A stretch of 64,000 nucleotides of DNA from Phaeobacter sp. A36a-5a (GCF_037911135.1 NZ_JBBLYU010000001.1:1054001-1118000); one strand, 5' to 3'; counted from the first letter of the stretch, positions 19,231 to 28,594 are shown. Numbers and translations are program-made. Notes: a model not told the origin generated them from the sequence alone.

Positions 19231-19443
19231 CTATTTCTTGCGGTCCTCAAGCTCGGCATTGAAGAGCCGCAGCCGGTGGGTGAGGTTGTCGCGATCTGTG
19301 ACGCTGTCGAAATTCTCAAACAGGAAGGAGAGGGCTTCGCCTTCGTCGAGGCCGGCCTCCTGCGAAAATCGGCGCAAGCGGCGGTAGCCATCTTCGGTCA
19401 TGGCAACCGGCAGGCGGCGCGTGAGGCGAAAGCGTTTGGGCAT
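19231..19443 (-). CDS. Small conserved-looking basic protein
   Basis: The 70-residue product starts [20 protein letters not shown] and continues [20 protein letters not shown]. This pattern, a basic beta-strand then two helices, is suggestive of a ribbon-helix-helix DNA binder but lacks a clear match. The ribosome site GGAGGAGA 5 bases before the ATG is among the best in the window, so I take it as real. It lies 67 bases ahead of the acyl-CoA dehydrogenase start on the same strand and may be co-transcribed. It could be a local regulator; no function is assigned. Confidence 0.65.
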   Translation of the reverse strand: MPKRFRLTRRLPVAMTEDGYRRLRRFSQEAGLDEGEALSFLFENFDSVTDRDNLTHRLRLFNAELEDRKK

Positions 19444-19584
19444 TGTCTCTCCTCCAATTGCGACGCCCTGGTTCTGGCGCCCCGGATGGCCCGGATCGCC
19501 TGTTATCCTGCCGCCCCGATGATCAGACGGGGGCGGTGTCGGAGACCCTCACGAAAAGGGGCTCCGAGATGATCAAACTGCGCT

Positions 19585-21366
19585 TCAGAACTGGTCTGCC
19601 GCCAGTGCCATCACCGTGTCGCCGCCGGTCTGGATACGGCTGAGGTGCAGCGCCGTCGCAGGCAGCCTGCGTGCCATGTAATACCGCCCGGTCGCGATTT
19701 TTGTCTCGTAGAACGCGGCGTCAGAAGACCCGGCGTCAAGCTCTGCCTGTGCGGCCTTGGCCATCTCCGCCCACATCAGGCCGAGGCAGACGTGACCAAA
19801 CATGTGCATGAAGTCATAAGACCCAGACAGCGCATTGTTCGGGTTGGTCATGCCGTTTTGCATGAAATACATGCCAGCGGCCTGAAGATCCTTCGACGCG
19901 GCTTTCAGAGGTTCGATGAACTCCTTGCTGTAAGCGTCGGAGATGTCCCCGTTTTCTTTGCAGAAATTCTTCACCATCTCGAAGAAGGCCATGACATGTT
20001 TGCCGCCATCCTGCGCCAGCTTGCGGCCGACCAGATCCAGCGCCTGAACGCCATTGGCGCCTTCGTAGATCATCGCGATCCGGGCATCGCGGGTGTATTG
20101 CGACATGCCCCATTCTTCGATGTAGCCGTGACCGCCGTAGATCTGCTGTGCCTGAACGGTCATGTCATAACCCTGATCGGTCAGGAAGCCTTTGATGACC
20201 GGTGTCAGCAGCGAGATCAGCCCGTCGGCATTCTTATCCTCGGCGCGATGCGCCTGGTCGATCATCTTTGCGCCCCAGAGGATGAATGCGCGCGCGCCTT
20301 CGGCAAAGCTTTTCTGATCCATCAGGTTGCGGCGGATGTCCGGGTGGACGATCAGCGGGTCCGCCGGGCCTTCCGGGTTCTTGGCTCCGGTCACATCGCG
20401 ACCCTGAAGACGGTCCTTGGCATATTCCAAGGCGTTCTGATAGGCGGCGTCGGCCTGAGCCAGACCCTGCATGCCAACGCCGAGGCGGGCTTCGTTCATC
20501 ATCGTGAACATGGCGCGCATGCCCTTGTGCTCGATGCCGAGCAGGTAGCCGGTTGCGCTGTCGTAGTTCATCACACAGGTCGAGTTGCCGTGGATGCCCA
20601 TCTTTTCTTCGATCTTGCCAACGGAGACACCATTGCGTTCGCCGAGCGAGCCGTCCTCGTTCACCATAAACTTCGGCACGATGAAGAGCGACACGCCTTT
20701 GATGCCCTCGGGGCCGCCGGGGATCTTGGCCAGCACCAGATGGATGATGTTGTCGGCCATGTCGTGATCGCCGGAGGAGATGAAGATCTTCTGGCCGGTG
20801 ATCTTGTAGCTGCCGTCATCCTGCGGTTCGGCCTTCGTGCGCATCAGACCCAGATCGGTGCCGCAGTGCGGTTCGGTCAGGTTCATCGTGCCGGTCCATT
20901 CGCAGGACACCATTTTCGGCAGATAGGTATCTTTCTGGGCGTCGCTACCATGGGCGAGGATCGCCGACGCGGCGCCATGGGTCAGGCCCTGATACATGGT
21001 GAAGGCCTGGTTCGCAGCGGAGAACATCTCGCCCACGGCTGTGCCCATGATATAGGGCATGTTCTGGCCACCGTATTCTTCCGGCATGTCGAGACCGGTC
21101 CAGCCGCCTTCCTTGACCTGCTCAAACGCAGCCTTGAACCCGGTCGGTGTGTAGACGACGCCATTTTCAAGGCGGCAGCCTTCGGTATCGCCGACGGTGT
21201 TCAGCGGGTGCAGGACTTCGCTGGAGATCTTGCCTGCTTCTTCCAGCACGGCATTGGTGAAATCGGCGTCCAGCTCGTCATAGCCGGGAATGGCGCTTTC
21301 AGAGATCTTCAGAACATTGTGAAGAATGAACTGAGTGTCTTTGATCGGGGCGGTGTAACTGGGCAT
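19585..21366 (-). CDS. Long acyl-CoA dehydrogenase, DmdC-like architecture
   Basis: The 593-residue product is longer than standard acyl-CoA dehydrogenases because of an extra C-terminal helical domain (about 470-590), as in the DmdC methylmercaptopropionyl-CoA dehydrogenases and related long-substrate enzymes. Signatures include [34 protein letters not shown] and [17 protein letters not shown]. The base-position Glu is present in YEGANGVQ. The start has GAGGAC 5 bases upstream. It is downstream of a MerR gene on the same strand (79 bases) and probably under its control. Whether it acts on a DMSP-derived thioester or on fatty acyl-CoA cannot be told from sequence. Confidence 0.88.
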   Translation of the reverse strand: MPSYTAPIKDTQFILHNVLKISESAIPGYDELDADFTNAVLEEAGKISSEVLHPLNTVGDTEGCRLENGVVYTPTGFKAAFEQVKEGGWTGLDMPEEYGGQNMPYIMGTAVGEMFSAANQAFTMYQGLTHGAASAILAHGSDAQKDTYLPKMVSCEWTGTMNLTEPHCGTDLGLMRTKAEPQDDGSYKITGQKIFISSGDHDMADNIIHLVLAKIPGGPEGIKGVSLFIVPKFMVNEDGSLGERNGVSVGKIEEKMGIHGNSTCVMNYDSATGYLLGIEHKGMRAMFTMMNEARLGVGMQGLAQADAAYQNALEYAKDRLQGRDVTGAKNPEGPADPLIVHPDIRRNLMDQKSFAEGARAFILWGAKMIDQAHRAEDKNADGLISLLTPVIKGFLTDQGYDMTVQAQQIYGGHGYIEEWGMSQYTRDARIAMIYEGANGVQALDLVGRKLAQDGGKHVMAFFEMVKNFCKENGDISDAYSKEFIEPLKAASKDLQAAGMYFMQNGMTNPNNALSGSYDFMHMFGHVCLGLMWAEMAKAAQAELDAGSSDAAFYETKIATGRYYMARRLPATALHLSRIQTGGDTVMALAADQF

Positions 21367-21445
21367 CGCGGTCCTCGCTGTGGTTCTGCGGTGTCTGTCT
21401 GGTTGCCTCTCCCATCGTGGGACAGGCAGGCATGGGGGCCGGGAT

Positions 21446-21847
21446 CTATTCCGCGGCTTCTTGTTTGGCGCTCATCGAGGCGATCACACGTTCGCCCCAA
21501 CGCAGCTGCTCTTTCAGATCATCAATTGCCTCGTTCAGCTCATCGCGCTGCCGCTCCATATCGGCGAGCCGGTCGCAGGCGATGTCATAGGTGCGGGTCA
21601 ACTGCGTCAGCTGCTGGTCGCCCATATGATAGAGATTCAGAAGTTGCCGGATTTCCTCGAGGCTGAAGCCAAACCGCTTGCCGCGCAGGATCAGCTTGAG
21701 CCGGGCCTGGTCGCGTTTGGTAAAGAGGCGTTTCTGACCCTCGCGGATCGGGAACAGCAACTCCTTGGCTTCGTAAAACCGCAATGTACGCGGCGTAACG
21801 CCGAACTCATCGCACATCTGGCGGATGGTCTTGGTTTCATCGGTCAT
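21446..21847 (-). CDS. MerR-family regulator, LiuR-like
   Basis: The 133-residue product has a MerR winged helix at 8-75 ([20 protein letters not shown], then [20 protein letters not shown]) and a coiled coil at about 85-125. It lacks the metal-binding Cys residues of true MerR and belongs with the acyl-CoA-responsive LiuR-type branch that controls branched-chain amino acid and fatty acid breakdown. It is transcribed toward the long acyl-CoA dehydrogenase. Its upstream region carries repeated TGACGTA boxes that look like its own operators. No strong ribosome site is visible. It is 40-50 per cent similar by eye to the second MerR gene next door. Confidence 0.85.
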   Translation of the reverse strand: MTDETKTIRQMCDEFGVTPRTLRFYEAKELLFPIREGQKRLFTKRDQARLKLILRGKRFGFSLEEIRQLLNLYHMGDQQLTQLTRTYDIACDRLADMERQRDELNEAIDDLKEQLRWGERVIASMSAKQEAAE

Positions 21848-21916
21848 CGTCGTAACTCATAACTGCTGGGTTGTGAGACTAAGGTGAGCAGCTTGCCCGT
21901 CGTTTACAACAGCAAC

Positions 21917-21984
21917 TTGACGTTGACGTAAGTTGAACGCTGCGTCACTTTCCGAGGTGACGTAGGATCCACTGGACTGACGTA
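21917..21984. promoter_or_regulatory. Cluster of TGACGTA boxes upstream of merR
   Basis: TGACGTA occurs at 21924, 21958 and 21978, and its near-inverse TGCGTCA at 21941. The first lies in TTGACGTTGACGTAA (21917-21931), which resembles published LiuR-type sites built on ACGTnnACGT. TGCGTCA and the 21958 box form an inverted repeat with a ten-base spacer. All are 70-140 bases upstream of the leftward merR start. The remainder of 21848-22150 is AT-rich with no gene seen. Confidence 0.5.
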
Positions 21985-22149
21985 ACGTTACTTCGTTTCG
22001 GGTTTGGCTATCAGCCCTTAAAATAGGGCGATCGTGCAAATTACCGACAAAATTATCGGGCTTTTTCGCGTGGATTATGTTCGATTTTTTTGATTGAAAC
22101 ATCCGTCACATGGACGGCAGATCACGCGCTGACGAGCCCGCAGAACGGC

Positions 22150-22176
22150 AAACGCCCCACCAGTCGGCGGGGCGTT
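22150..22176 (-). terminator. Intrinsic terminator after second merR gene
   Basis: AACGCCCC (22151-22158) and GGGGCGTT (22169-22176) form a perfect eight-pair stem with a ten-base loop. On the minus strand a short TTT follows. It lies 44 bases past the stop of the leftward MerR gene at 22220. Confidence 0.65.
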
Positions 22177-22219
22177 GAGTGTCAAAAGCGGATCGGACCT
22201 GACGCTTGGTCGGCTGGGA

Positions 22220-22597
22220 TCAGGCGTCTTGTTTCAGCAGGTTGAGCGTGGTGGCTCGCAGGTCGTGGAGTTCCTGAAGCGCTTCGTCGAGCTGTTCGCG
22301 CTGCTTGCGCAGCTCTTCCATCTGGCGGTCGGCCATTTCGACAAAGGCGCGATTTTGAGCCTCATCGCCCTCGTTTTCATAGATCAGCAGCCACTGGCGG
22401 ATCTCTTCGAGCTGGAAGCCGAACTTGCGTCCCCGCATAATCAGCTTCATCCGGGCCCGCTCGCGGGCACCGTAAAACCGCGACCGGCCTTCGCGATCGG
22501 GTTGCAACAATTCGATGTACTCATAGTAGCGAAGCGTGCGCGGGGTCACGTCGAATTCGCTGCACATCTCCTTGAATGACAATTTCTGTTCGGTCAT
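22220..22597 (-). CDS. MerR-family regulator (second copy)
   Basis: The 125-residue product has the MerR winged helix at 8-75 (MCSEFDVTPRTLRYYEYIEL, then RFYGARERARMKLIMRGRKF) and a coiled coil at about 88-120 that would make the dimer. Like its neighbour it has no metal-binding cysteines. AGGGAGA precedes the start. It is divergent from a thioesterase-MATE operon, so it may control that operon as well as itself; no TGACGTA box is present in the 115-base shared gap. Tandem paralogues suggest a local duplication. Confidence 0.85.
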   Translation of the reverse strand: MTEQKLSFKEMCSEFDVTPRTLRYYEYIELLQPDREGRSRFYGARERARMKLIMRGRKFGFQLEEIRQWLLIYENEGDEAQNRAFVEMADRQMEELRKQREQLDEALQELHDLRATTLNLLKQDA

Positions 22598-22712
22598 TCC
22601 GTATCTCCCTTACCCGCAAACTAAGCACAACCGGCAAAGGGTTCAACCGCCGGGGTTGCTCTTCGGCCAAGGTCTGGCCGATAAAGAGGAAAACATAGGA
22701 ACGGGGAAGCCC

Positions 22713-23135
22713 ATGGTCGACAAGACGCAGCTCGCGCGACAGTTCATAGAAGCCATCCCGCATGCGCAGGAACTGGGGATGACCCTCACGGAACTGGGGG
22801 ATGGCACGGCCGAGATCGTGATGCCCTATGATGAGAAACTGATCGGCGACCCTGAAACCGGGGTGATCCACGGTGGCGCGGTGTCGGCGCTGATGGATAC
22901 CTGCTGCGGCGCGGCGGTGATGTGCCACCCGTCGGCGCCGGGCGGCACCGCCACGATCGACCTGCGTATCGACTACATGCGTGCGGCCACCCCCGGGCAG
23001 CGGATCGTGACCCGCGCGACCTGTCATCACATGACCCGCAATGTCGCCTTCGTCCGTGCGACGGCGATGGACGAGGATGAGGCACATCCCGTCGCCACGG
23101 CGGTTGGCGCCTTTACCGTGGAGGCAAAATTTTGA
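22713..23135 (+). CDS. PaaI-type hotdog thioesterase
   Basis: The 140-residue product is a hotdog-fold acyl-CoA thioesterase. The signature GVIHGGAVSALMDTCCGAAV holds the central helix that shapes the active site, and RIDYMRAATPGQRIVTRA is the following strand pair. Such proteins release free acids from aromatic or short acyl-CoA thioesters and rescue trapped CoA. The start codon is ATG with a GGGGAAG ribosome site. It overlaps the next hotdog gene by 4 bases (TTGA), so the two may form a heteromer, and it is the first gene of an operon with a MATE exporter. Confidence 0.85.
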   Translation: MVDKTQLARQFIEAIPHAQELGMTLTELGDGTAEIVMPYDEKLIGDPETGVIHGGAVSALMDTCCGAAVMCHPSAPGGTATIDLRIDYMRAATPGQRIVTRATCHHMTRNVAFVRATAMDEDEAHPVATAVGAFTVEAKF

Positions 23136-23698
23136 GCCGCCCCCGTCCCGAACCCGTTCAGGTGGTGAAGCAACGGCGCGACGCTGCCCTCGCCGCGCTT
23201 GTGGAATCCGTGCCCTATGCGCGTTTTCTCAACATCACGTTTGATCGTCGCGGCGATGAGCTGACGGCGCAGCTAAATTTCGATCACAAGCTGATCGGTA
23301 ACCCGTTTCTACCCGCCATCCACGGTGGTGTCACAGCGGCCTTTCTGGAGGTGACAGCCGTGATGACCCTGACCTGGGCCAACCTGTGGGAGCGCATCGA
23401 AAGCGGCACGCTCGATGTTGAGGAACTGGCCGCAGGTAAATTGCCACGCCAGCCGAAGACCATTGATTTCACGGTGGATTACCTGCGTTCCGGGCTGCCG
23501 CGAGATGCCTATGCACGCGCCACCGTGTCCCGGTCCGGTCGGCGCTATGCCTCGGTCCATGTGGCGGCCTGGCAGGATCACAGGGACAAATTGTTCGCCC
23601 AGGCGACGGGCCATTTCCTGATGCCGCAGGAGGCGGCAAAACAGGGGTCTGCCGCGCCGGACTTCGTGGCCGATGCCGCGCCTCGGGACAAGGGCTAG
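23132..23698 (+). CDS. Second PaaI-type hotdog thioesterase, TTG start
   Basis: The 188-residue product has the hotdog core at about 45-165 (ILPAIHGG-type turn seen as PFLPAIHGGVTAAFLEVTAV, and FTVDYLRSGLPRDAYARATV). The start is TTG, overlapping the previous stop as TTGA, and is supported by GGAGG 7 bases upstream. Compared with its neighbour it carries an insert of about 20 residues after the central helix (GTLDVEELAAGKLPRQPK). Translational coupling of two hotdog proteins suggests a joint complex. The substrate is unknown. Confidence 0.82.
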   Translation: MSRPRPEPVQVVKQRRDAALAALVESVPYARFLNITFDRRGDELTAQLNFDHKLIGNPFLPAIHGGVTAAFLEVTAVMTLTWANLWERIESGTLDVEELAAGKLPRQPKTIDFTVDYLRSGLPRDAYARATVSRSGRRYASVHVAAWQDHRDKLFAQATGHFLMPQEAAKQGSAAPDFVADAAPRDKG

Positions 23699-23703
23699 AA
23701 CGC

Positions 23704-25035
23704 ATGTCCACGGCCAGCGCCGAGGTGCCGGAACCGATCAGCCATGCGCGGGTGCTGAAGATTGCGCTGCCGATTGTACTCTCGAATGCGACGGTGCCTA
23801 TTCTGGGGGCCGTGGATACCGGAGTTGTCGGCCAGATGGGGCAGGCGGCTCCTATTGGGGCGGTGGGCATCGGTGCGGTCATTCTGGCGACGATCTATTG
23901 GATCTTCGGTTTTCTGCGGATGGGCACCACGGGTCTCGCCGCGCAGGCCCGCGGGGCTGGAGACTGGGCAGAAACGGGCGCGCTGCTCACCCGGGGGATC
24001 CTGCTGGCCTTTGCTGCGGGCCTTGTGTTCATTGTTGGACAGGTCGCGGTGTTCTGGGGGGCCTTTGCGCTGGCCCCTGCCAGTGCCGAGGTCGAGGGGC
24101 TGGCGCGGGATTACCTTCAGATTCGCATCTGGGGTGCCCCTGCGACCATCGCGCTATATGCGGTCACAGGCTGGCTGATCGCGGTTGAACGCACACGCGG
24201 TGTTTTTGCCCTGCAAATCTGGATGAACGGTCTCAATATTCTGCTGGATCTCTGGTTCGTGCTGGGGCTGGGCTGGGGAGTCGAAGGGGTCGCGGTCGCA
24301 ACCCTGATCGCGGAATGGAGCGGTCTTGCGCTGGGGCTGTGGCTGTGCCGCGATGCCTTTGCGGGCAGCCAGTGGCGCAACTGGGCCCGTGTGTTCGATC
24401 CCGTACGGCTGAAACGCATGATGCAGGTCAATGGCGATATCATGATCCGCTCGGTGCTGCTGACCGGATCCTTCACGACCTTTCTGTTCATCGGCGCCGA
24501 TCTGGGCGATGTGACGCTCGCAGCCAATCAGGTGTTGCTGCAATTCGTTGAGATAACGGCCTTTGCGCTCGACGGTTTTGCCTTTTCTGCCGAGGCGCTG
24601 GTGGGCAGCGCGGTCGGTGCAAAGGCGCGGATGCAGCTGCGACGCGCAGCGGTGGTGACCAGCCAATGGGGCGTGGGCGGCGCAATCGCACTGGGGCTGC
24701 TGTTCTGGCTGGGCGGTGGTTGGCTCATCGATGTCATGTCCACTTCGCCTGAGGTGCGGGCAGCCGGGCGGGATTACCTGATCTGGGCTGCGATATTACC
24801 GCTGCTCAGTGTGGCCAGCTATATGTTCGACGGGATCTACATCGGGGCGACCTGGACGCGGGACATGCGGATCGCGATGCTGCAATCGGTGGTGATCTAC
24901 GTTGTGGCCCTGTTGGTTCTGGTGCCGCTCCTCGGCAATCACGGGCTTTGGGCGGCATTGATGGTGTTGAACCTAGCGCGAGGTGCGACGCTTGGTCTGC
25001 GCTATCCACGGCTCGAAGCGCAGGTCGGCGCATAG
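23704..25035 (+). CDS. MATE-family efflux transporter
   Basis: The 443-residue integral membrane protein has about 12 hydrophobic segments arranged in two MATE halves, the first beginning RVLKIALPIVLSNATVPIL and the second near VNGDIMIRSVLLTGSFTTF. MATE (DinF-like) proteins export cations, drugs or metabolites against Na or H gradients. It follows the thioesterase pair by 5 bases, so the operon could hydrolyse an acyl-CoA and export the acid, or the grouping could be incidental. The gene ends in a 16-base tandem repeat zone shared with the convergent arsC gene. Confidence 0.88.
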   Translation: MSTASAEVPEPISHARVLKIALPIVLSNATVPILGAVDTGVVGQMGQAAPIGAVGIGAVILATIYWIFGFLRMGTTGLAAQARGAGDWAETGALLTRGILLAFAAGLVFIVGQVAVFWGAFALAPASAEVEGLARDYLQIRIWGAPATIALYAVTGWLIAVERTRGVFALQIWMNGLNILLDLWFVLGLGWGVEGVAVATLIAEWSGLALGLWLCRDAFAGSQWRNWARVFDPVRLKRMMQVNGDIMIRSVLLTGSFTTFLFIGADLGDVTLAANQVLLQFVEITAFALDGFAFSAEALVGSAVGAKARMQLRRAAVVTSQWGVGGAIALGLLFWLGGGWLIDVMSTSPEVRAAGRDYLIWAAILPLLSVASYMFDGIYIGATWTRDMRIAMLQSVVIYVVALLVLVPLLGNHGLWAALMVLNLARGATLGLRYPRLEAQVGA

Positions 25036-25064
25036 ATCGGGGATGGGCTGAAAGAGAGCAGCTG

Positions 25065-25128
25065 TGTTTCAGATGGCGACTGTTTCAGGCGGCCACTGTT
25101 TCAGGCGGCCACTGTTTCGGGCAGCTCC
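25065..25128. repeat. Four tandem copies of a 16-base unit
   Basis: The unit TGTTTCAGGCGGCCAC occurs exactly at 25081-25096 and 25097-25112, with diverged copies at 25065-25080 and 25113-25128. The array fills the gap between the MATE stop and the arsC stop. No protein is encoded by it. Confidence 0.85.
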
Positions 25129-25130
25129 TG

Positions 25131-25472
25131 TCAGAGCAGTTTTTTCAGCGCTTCGGTAGGACGGCCTATGACGGCTGCTGTTTCCGAAATGGCGATGGGG
25201 CGCTCAATCAGGATCGGATGCGCGGCCATCGCCGCGATCAGCGTTGCGTCATCATCCGATGGGCTGAGGTTCTGCTCCCTGAAGGTGGCATCGCCGCTGC
25301 GCATCATCTCAATTGCAGTGACACCCAGTTTGGCCTGAACCTCCGCCAGCTCTGCCTCCGAGGGCGCATCTTTCAGATAAAGGCGCAGGGTGACCGCTGT
25401 TCCGGCCTCCTCAAGCAGGGCAAGGCCCGCACGGGATTTTGAGCAGCGCGGATTGTGCCAGTAGGTGATCAT
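25131..25472 (-). CDS. arsC: Arsenate reductase (ArsC/YfgD family)
   Basis: The 113-residue product is a thioredoxin-fold, glutaredoxin-dependent ArsC-like protein. The catalytic Cys is Cys10 in [11 protein letters not shown], and the C-terminal oxyanion-binding pair is seen as [12 protein letters not shown]. It may reduce arsenate to arsenite, although members without an arsR/arsB neighbour (the YfgD type) often have unproven activity. Its start overlaps the pyrD stop as ATGA, so it is the last gene of a DUF952-pyrD-arsC run. No arsenic resistance genes are near. Confidence 0.85.
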   Translation of the reverse strand: MITYWHNPRCSKSRAGLALLEEAGTAVTLRLYLKDAPSEAELAEVQAKLGVTAIEMMRSGDATFREQNLSPSDDDATLIAAMAAHPILIERPIAISETAAVIGRPTEALKKLL

Positions 25473-26527
25473 AGCCAGTCCCCGCGTTTGCTGCCGACGG
25501 CATCTGCGACAGTGTCAAAACCGTCGCGGGCCAGCAGCTGGTCCAGCCCGCGCGCGATCTCTCCGGCCAGTGACAGCCCGGTATAGACCATGGCGGTATA
25601 AAACTGGACCGCCGATGCGCCGGCGCAGATCTTGGCATAGGCCTGTTCGGCTGTGGAGATGCCGCCCACGCCAATCAGAGGCACCCGACCGTCCAGAAGC
25701 TCGGAAAGCTGCGCGAGGACGCGGGTGGATTTCTCAAACAGCGGCGCGCCAGACAGGCCGCCCGTTTCGCCACGATGCGCACTGTTCAGCCCGTCGCGAT
25801 CAAGCGTTGTATTGGTGGCAATCACCGCATCAATACCGGTTTCAAGCGCCACCTCGGCAATATCCTCGATCCCGGTGCGGTCAAGGTCGGGGGCGATTTT
25901 CAGGAACACCGGCACCCGCTGGTCCAGCCCGTCCCGCGTCTCAATCACGCCGCTGAGCAGCGCTGACAGGGCGGCCTTGCCCTGCAGATCGCGCAGTTTC
26001 TCGGTGTTGGGCGAGGAGACATTCACCGTCGCAAAATCCAGATGCGCCCCACAATGGGCCAGCACCTTGGCAAAATCGGCAGCGCGGTCGCTGCTGTCCT
26101 TGTTGGCCCCAAGGTTGAGGCCGATCACAGCATCGCGCGGGCGGGCCGCAAGACGCTGGCCGATCACGCTCATGCCGTCGTTGTTGAAGCCGAACCTGTT
26201 GATAGCCGCCTGATCTTCGGTCAGACGAAACAGGCGCGGCTTGGGGTTGCCGGGTTGCGGGCGCGGCGTCGCGGCCCCCACCTCGATAAAGCCGAACCCG
26301 GCCTGAGAGAGCGGGCGCAGTGCTTCGGCGTTCTTGTCAAATCCCGCCGCCAAGCCAACCGGATTTGGCAGGGACAGACCGGCGATCTCGGTCGCAAGAC
26401 GCTGGGAGGTGACCGGGCCGGGGGCGGGCGTCAGCCCCAGTTTCAGCGCCTTGATCGACAGGCCATGGGCGGTCTCCGGGTCGCAGCGATGCAGCGCACC
26501 AAGGGCAAGACGTTCAACGAGGCTCAC
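25469..26527 (-). CDS. pyrD: Dihydroorotate dehydrogenase (quinone), class 2
   Basis: It oxidises dihydroorotate to orotate at the inner membrane with quinone as acceptor, the fourth step of pyrimidine synthesis. At 352 residues it is a class 2 enzyme with the extra N-terminal helical membrane tunnel (1-45). Catalytic Ser is in [17 protein letters not shown] and substrate contacts are in [34 protein letters not shown] and [13 protein letters not shown]. The start is GTG, overlapping the upstream stop as GTGA, with GGAGG 7 bases ahead. Both overlaps indicate translational coupling. Confidence 0.95.
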   Translation of the reverse strand: MSLVERLALGALHRCDPETAHGLSIKALKLGLTPAPGPVTSQRLATEIAGLSLPNPVGLAAGFDKNAEALRPLSQAGFGFIEVGAATPRPQPGNPKPRLFRLTEDQAAINRFGFNNDGMSVIGQRLAARPRDAVIGLNLGANKDSSDRAADFAKVLAHCGAHLDFATVNVSSPNTEKLRDLQGKAALSALLSGVIETRDGLDQRVPVFLKIAPDLDRTGIEDIAEVALETGIDAVIATNTTLDRDGLNSAHRGETGGLSGAPLFEKSTRVLAQLSELLDGRVPLIGVGGISTAEQAYAKICAGASAVQFYTAMVYTGLSLAGEIARGLDQLLARDGFDTVADAVGSKRGDWL

Positions 26528-26862
26528 GCCATATCCTCCGGGAATTGATGGGTGTCGGCGACCAGCGGCAGCGGTCTCGCCCAGACCACATCAGTCATGG
26601 TCATCTTGCGGTAGAGATGGGGAAACTCGGCGCCGCCCCGCGACACTTCCCAGCGCAGGTCTAGCCCCAGCCGTTCGGCATCGACCGCAATCAGCCAAAG
26701 CCCGTCAACTCCGGCAAAATGCTTGGCTGCGGTCTCCTGGGACTGGTCGGCGGTGGAGAAATGAATGTAACCATCGCTCAGATCGATGGGGGCGCCGAGG
26801 GTCTCACCCTCTGCCTGAAGGGTGGTCCATTCGTCGGTGCGGAAGATTTTATAGATGAGCAT
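26524..26862 (-). CDS. DUF952-family protein
   Basis: The 112-residue product begins [20 protein letters not shown] and contains [20 protein letters not shown] and a FPHLYRKM segment, the pattern of the DUF952 (glutathione-S-transferase-like, ADP-ribosyltransferase-fold) family. Members are short cytosolic proteins of unknown function often found next to pyrD in roseobacters. Its stop overlaps the pyrD GTG start, so it is the first gene of the run. An in-frame extension upstream lacks family character and is not used. Confidence 0.8.
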   Translation of the reverse strand: MLIYKIFRTDEWTTLQAEGETLGAPIDLSDGYIHFSTADQSQETAAKHFAGVDGLWLIAVDAERLGLDLRWEVSRGGAEFPHLYRKMTMTDVVWARPLPLVADTHQFPEDMA

Positions 26863-27016
26863 GGCGCGGTGATGCCCTGCGCGCAGAGGTGAATCAAGGC
26901 TGAATATGATCGGTCTTGACGCAAAGACAGCACGGCGATGAATTTTTCCCCTTTGACTGCGCCCGCATTTCCCCTCACCATCCGGCAATAGAAAAATAAT
27001 AAGGGAGTATGTTTCC

Positions 27017-28594
27017 ATGATGACGCGTTTTCTGACGTCTGTTGCCGCGCTTGGCCTGACGGCGGGCGTAGCCGCAGCCGACTACAAGCTGACCATCCTG
27101 CACACCAATGACTTTCATTCGCGGTTTGAGCCGATCAGCAAGTATGACAGCGGCTGCCGCGAAGGGGACAATGCCGAGGGCAAGTGCTTTGGCGGATCTG
27201 CACGTCTGGTAACTGCGCTGGCGGATGCGCGCGCGCGCAGCAACAACAGCATTCTTGTTGATGGTGGCGACCAGTTTCAGGGCTCGCTCTACTACACCTA
27301 CTATAAGGGCAAAGTTGCCGCCGAGATGATGAATAAGCTTGGCTATGACGGCATGACTGTCGGCAACCACGAGTTCGATGATGGCCCCGAGGTCCTGCGC
27401 GGGTTCATGGATTCGGTTCAGTTTCCGGTTCTGATGTCCAATGCCGATGTCAGCGCTGAGCCTGCCTTGGCCGATGTGCTGAAGAAATCCACCGTGATCG
27501 AACGCGGCGGTGAAAAGATCGGCCTGATCGGCCTCACTCCCGAAGATACGCCCGATCTGGCCAGCCCGGGCAAAAACATCACCTTCACCAACCCGGTTGA
27601 TGCCGTGCAGGGGGAGGTCGACCGGCTGACCGCCGAGGGCGTCAACAAGATCATCGTGCTGAGCCATTCGGGCTATGCCGTGGATCAGCGCGTTGCGGCG
27701 GGCACCACGGGTGTGGACGTCATCGTGGGTGGGCATAGCAACACCTATCTTTCCAACACTTCGGAAGATGCTTCAGGGCCATACCCGACCATGGTCAATG
27801 ATGTGGCCATCGTGCAGGCCTATGCCTATGGCAAGTTCCTGGGTGAGCTGAACGTGACCTTCGATGATGCAGGCAATGTCGTCGAAGCGGTTGGCGAACC
27901 TCTGATTATGGATGGCACTGTCACCGAGGACGCGGATACCGTCGCACGCATCGCCGAGCTGGCCAAACCGCTGGACGAGATCCGCAACAAGGTTGTGGCC
28001 GAGAGCGCAGAAGCTGTTGATGGCGACCGCGACAATTGCCGTGTTCAGGAATGCCAGATGGGCAACCTGGTGGCCGATGCGATGCTGGACCGAGTGAAGG
28101 ATCAGGGTGTCAGCATTGCGATTGCCAACTCGGGCGGTATCCGTGCGAGCCTGGAGCCGGGCGAGGTCACGATGGGAGAGGTCCTGACGGTCCTGCCGTT
28201 CCAGAACACGCTCTCGACCTTTGAAATCACTGGCGAGGACGTCATCGCGGCCCTGGAAAACGGGGTGAGCCAGGTTGAAGAGGTCAAGGGCCGCTTCCCG
28301 CAGGTCGCTGGTCTGAAATTCACCTGGGATCCGTCGGTTGCACCCAATGAGGGCCGCATTCAGGAGGTCATGGTGAGCGAAGGCGACAGCTTCGTGCCGA
28401 TTGATCCGGCCAAGACCTATGTTGTCGTGACAAACAACTACGTCCGCAATGGCGGTGATGGCTACAAGGTCTTCGCAGGCGACGACAAGAACGCCTATGA
28501 CTTTGGCCCGGATCTGGCGGATGTCATGGCAGAGTATCTGGTCGAGAACTCCCCCTATAAACCCTACACCGACGGCCGCATCAGCCAGAAGTGA
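27017..28594 (+). CDS. Exported 5'-nucleotidase / metallophosphatase
   Basis: The 525-residue product begins with a Sec signal peptide (MMTRFLTSVAALGLTAGVAA) and is exported. Residues 25-270 are the calcineurin-like domain with di-metal motifs LHTNDFHSR, VDGGDQFQG, GNHEFDDG, LSHSGY and GGHSN. Residues 320-500 are the 5_nucleotid_C domain with NSGGIRASL, PFQNTLSTFEI and NNYVRNGGDGY. It dephosphorylates nucleotides or nucleotide sugars in the periplasm for phosphate and nucleoside uptake, similar to UshA. AGGGAG precedes the start; a second ATG follows directly. A strong terminator closes the unit. Confidence 0.93.
   Translation: MMTRFLTSVAALGLTAGVAAADYKLTILHTNDFHSRFEPISKYDSGCREGDNAEGKCFGGSARLVTALADARARSNNSILVDGGDQFQGSLYYTYYKGKVAAEMMNKLGYDGMTVGNHEFDDGPEVLRGFMDSVQFPVLMSNADVSAEPALADVLKKSTVIERGGEKIGLIGLTPEDTPDLASPGKNITFTNPVDAVQGEVDRLTAEGVNKIIVLSHSGYAVDQRVAAGTTGVDVIVGGHSNTYLSNTSEDASGPYPTMVNDVAIVQAYAYGKFLGELNVTFDDAGNVVEAVGEPLIMDGTVTEDADTVARIAELAKPLDEIRNKVVAESAEAVDGDRDNCRVQECQMGNLVADAMLDRVKDQGVSIAIANSGGIRASLEPGEVTMGEVLTVLPFQNTLSTFEITGEDVIAALENGVSQVEEVKGRFPQVAGLKFTWDPSVAPNEGRIQEVMVSEGDSFVPIDPAKTYVVVTNNYVRNGGDGYKVFAGDDKNAYDFGPDLADVMAEYLVENSPYKPYTDGRISQK

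Noticed and set aside
19540-19568. Hairpin TCGGAG...CTCCGA after the long acyl-CoA dehydrogenase
   Set aside because: The stem is interrupted and no T-run follows on either strand, so it is not called as a terminator.
19645-21666. A 673-codon open frame on the plus strand
   Set aside because: It is antisense to the long acyl-CoA dehydrogenase, whose domains are clear. Long opposite frames are common in GC-rich DNA, and the composition (His, Arg, Gln, Asp rich) is not that of a normal protein.
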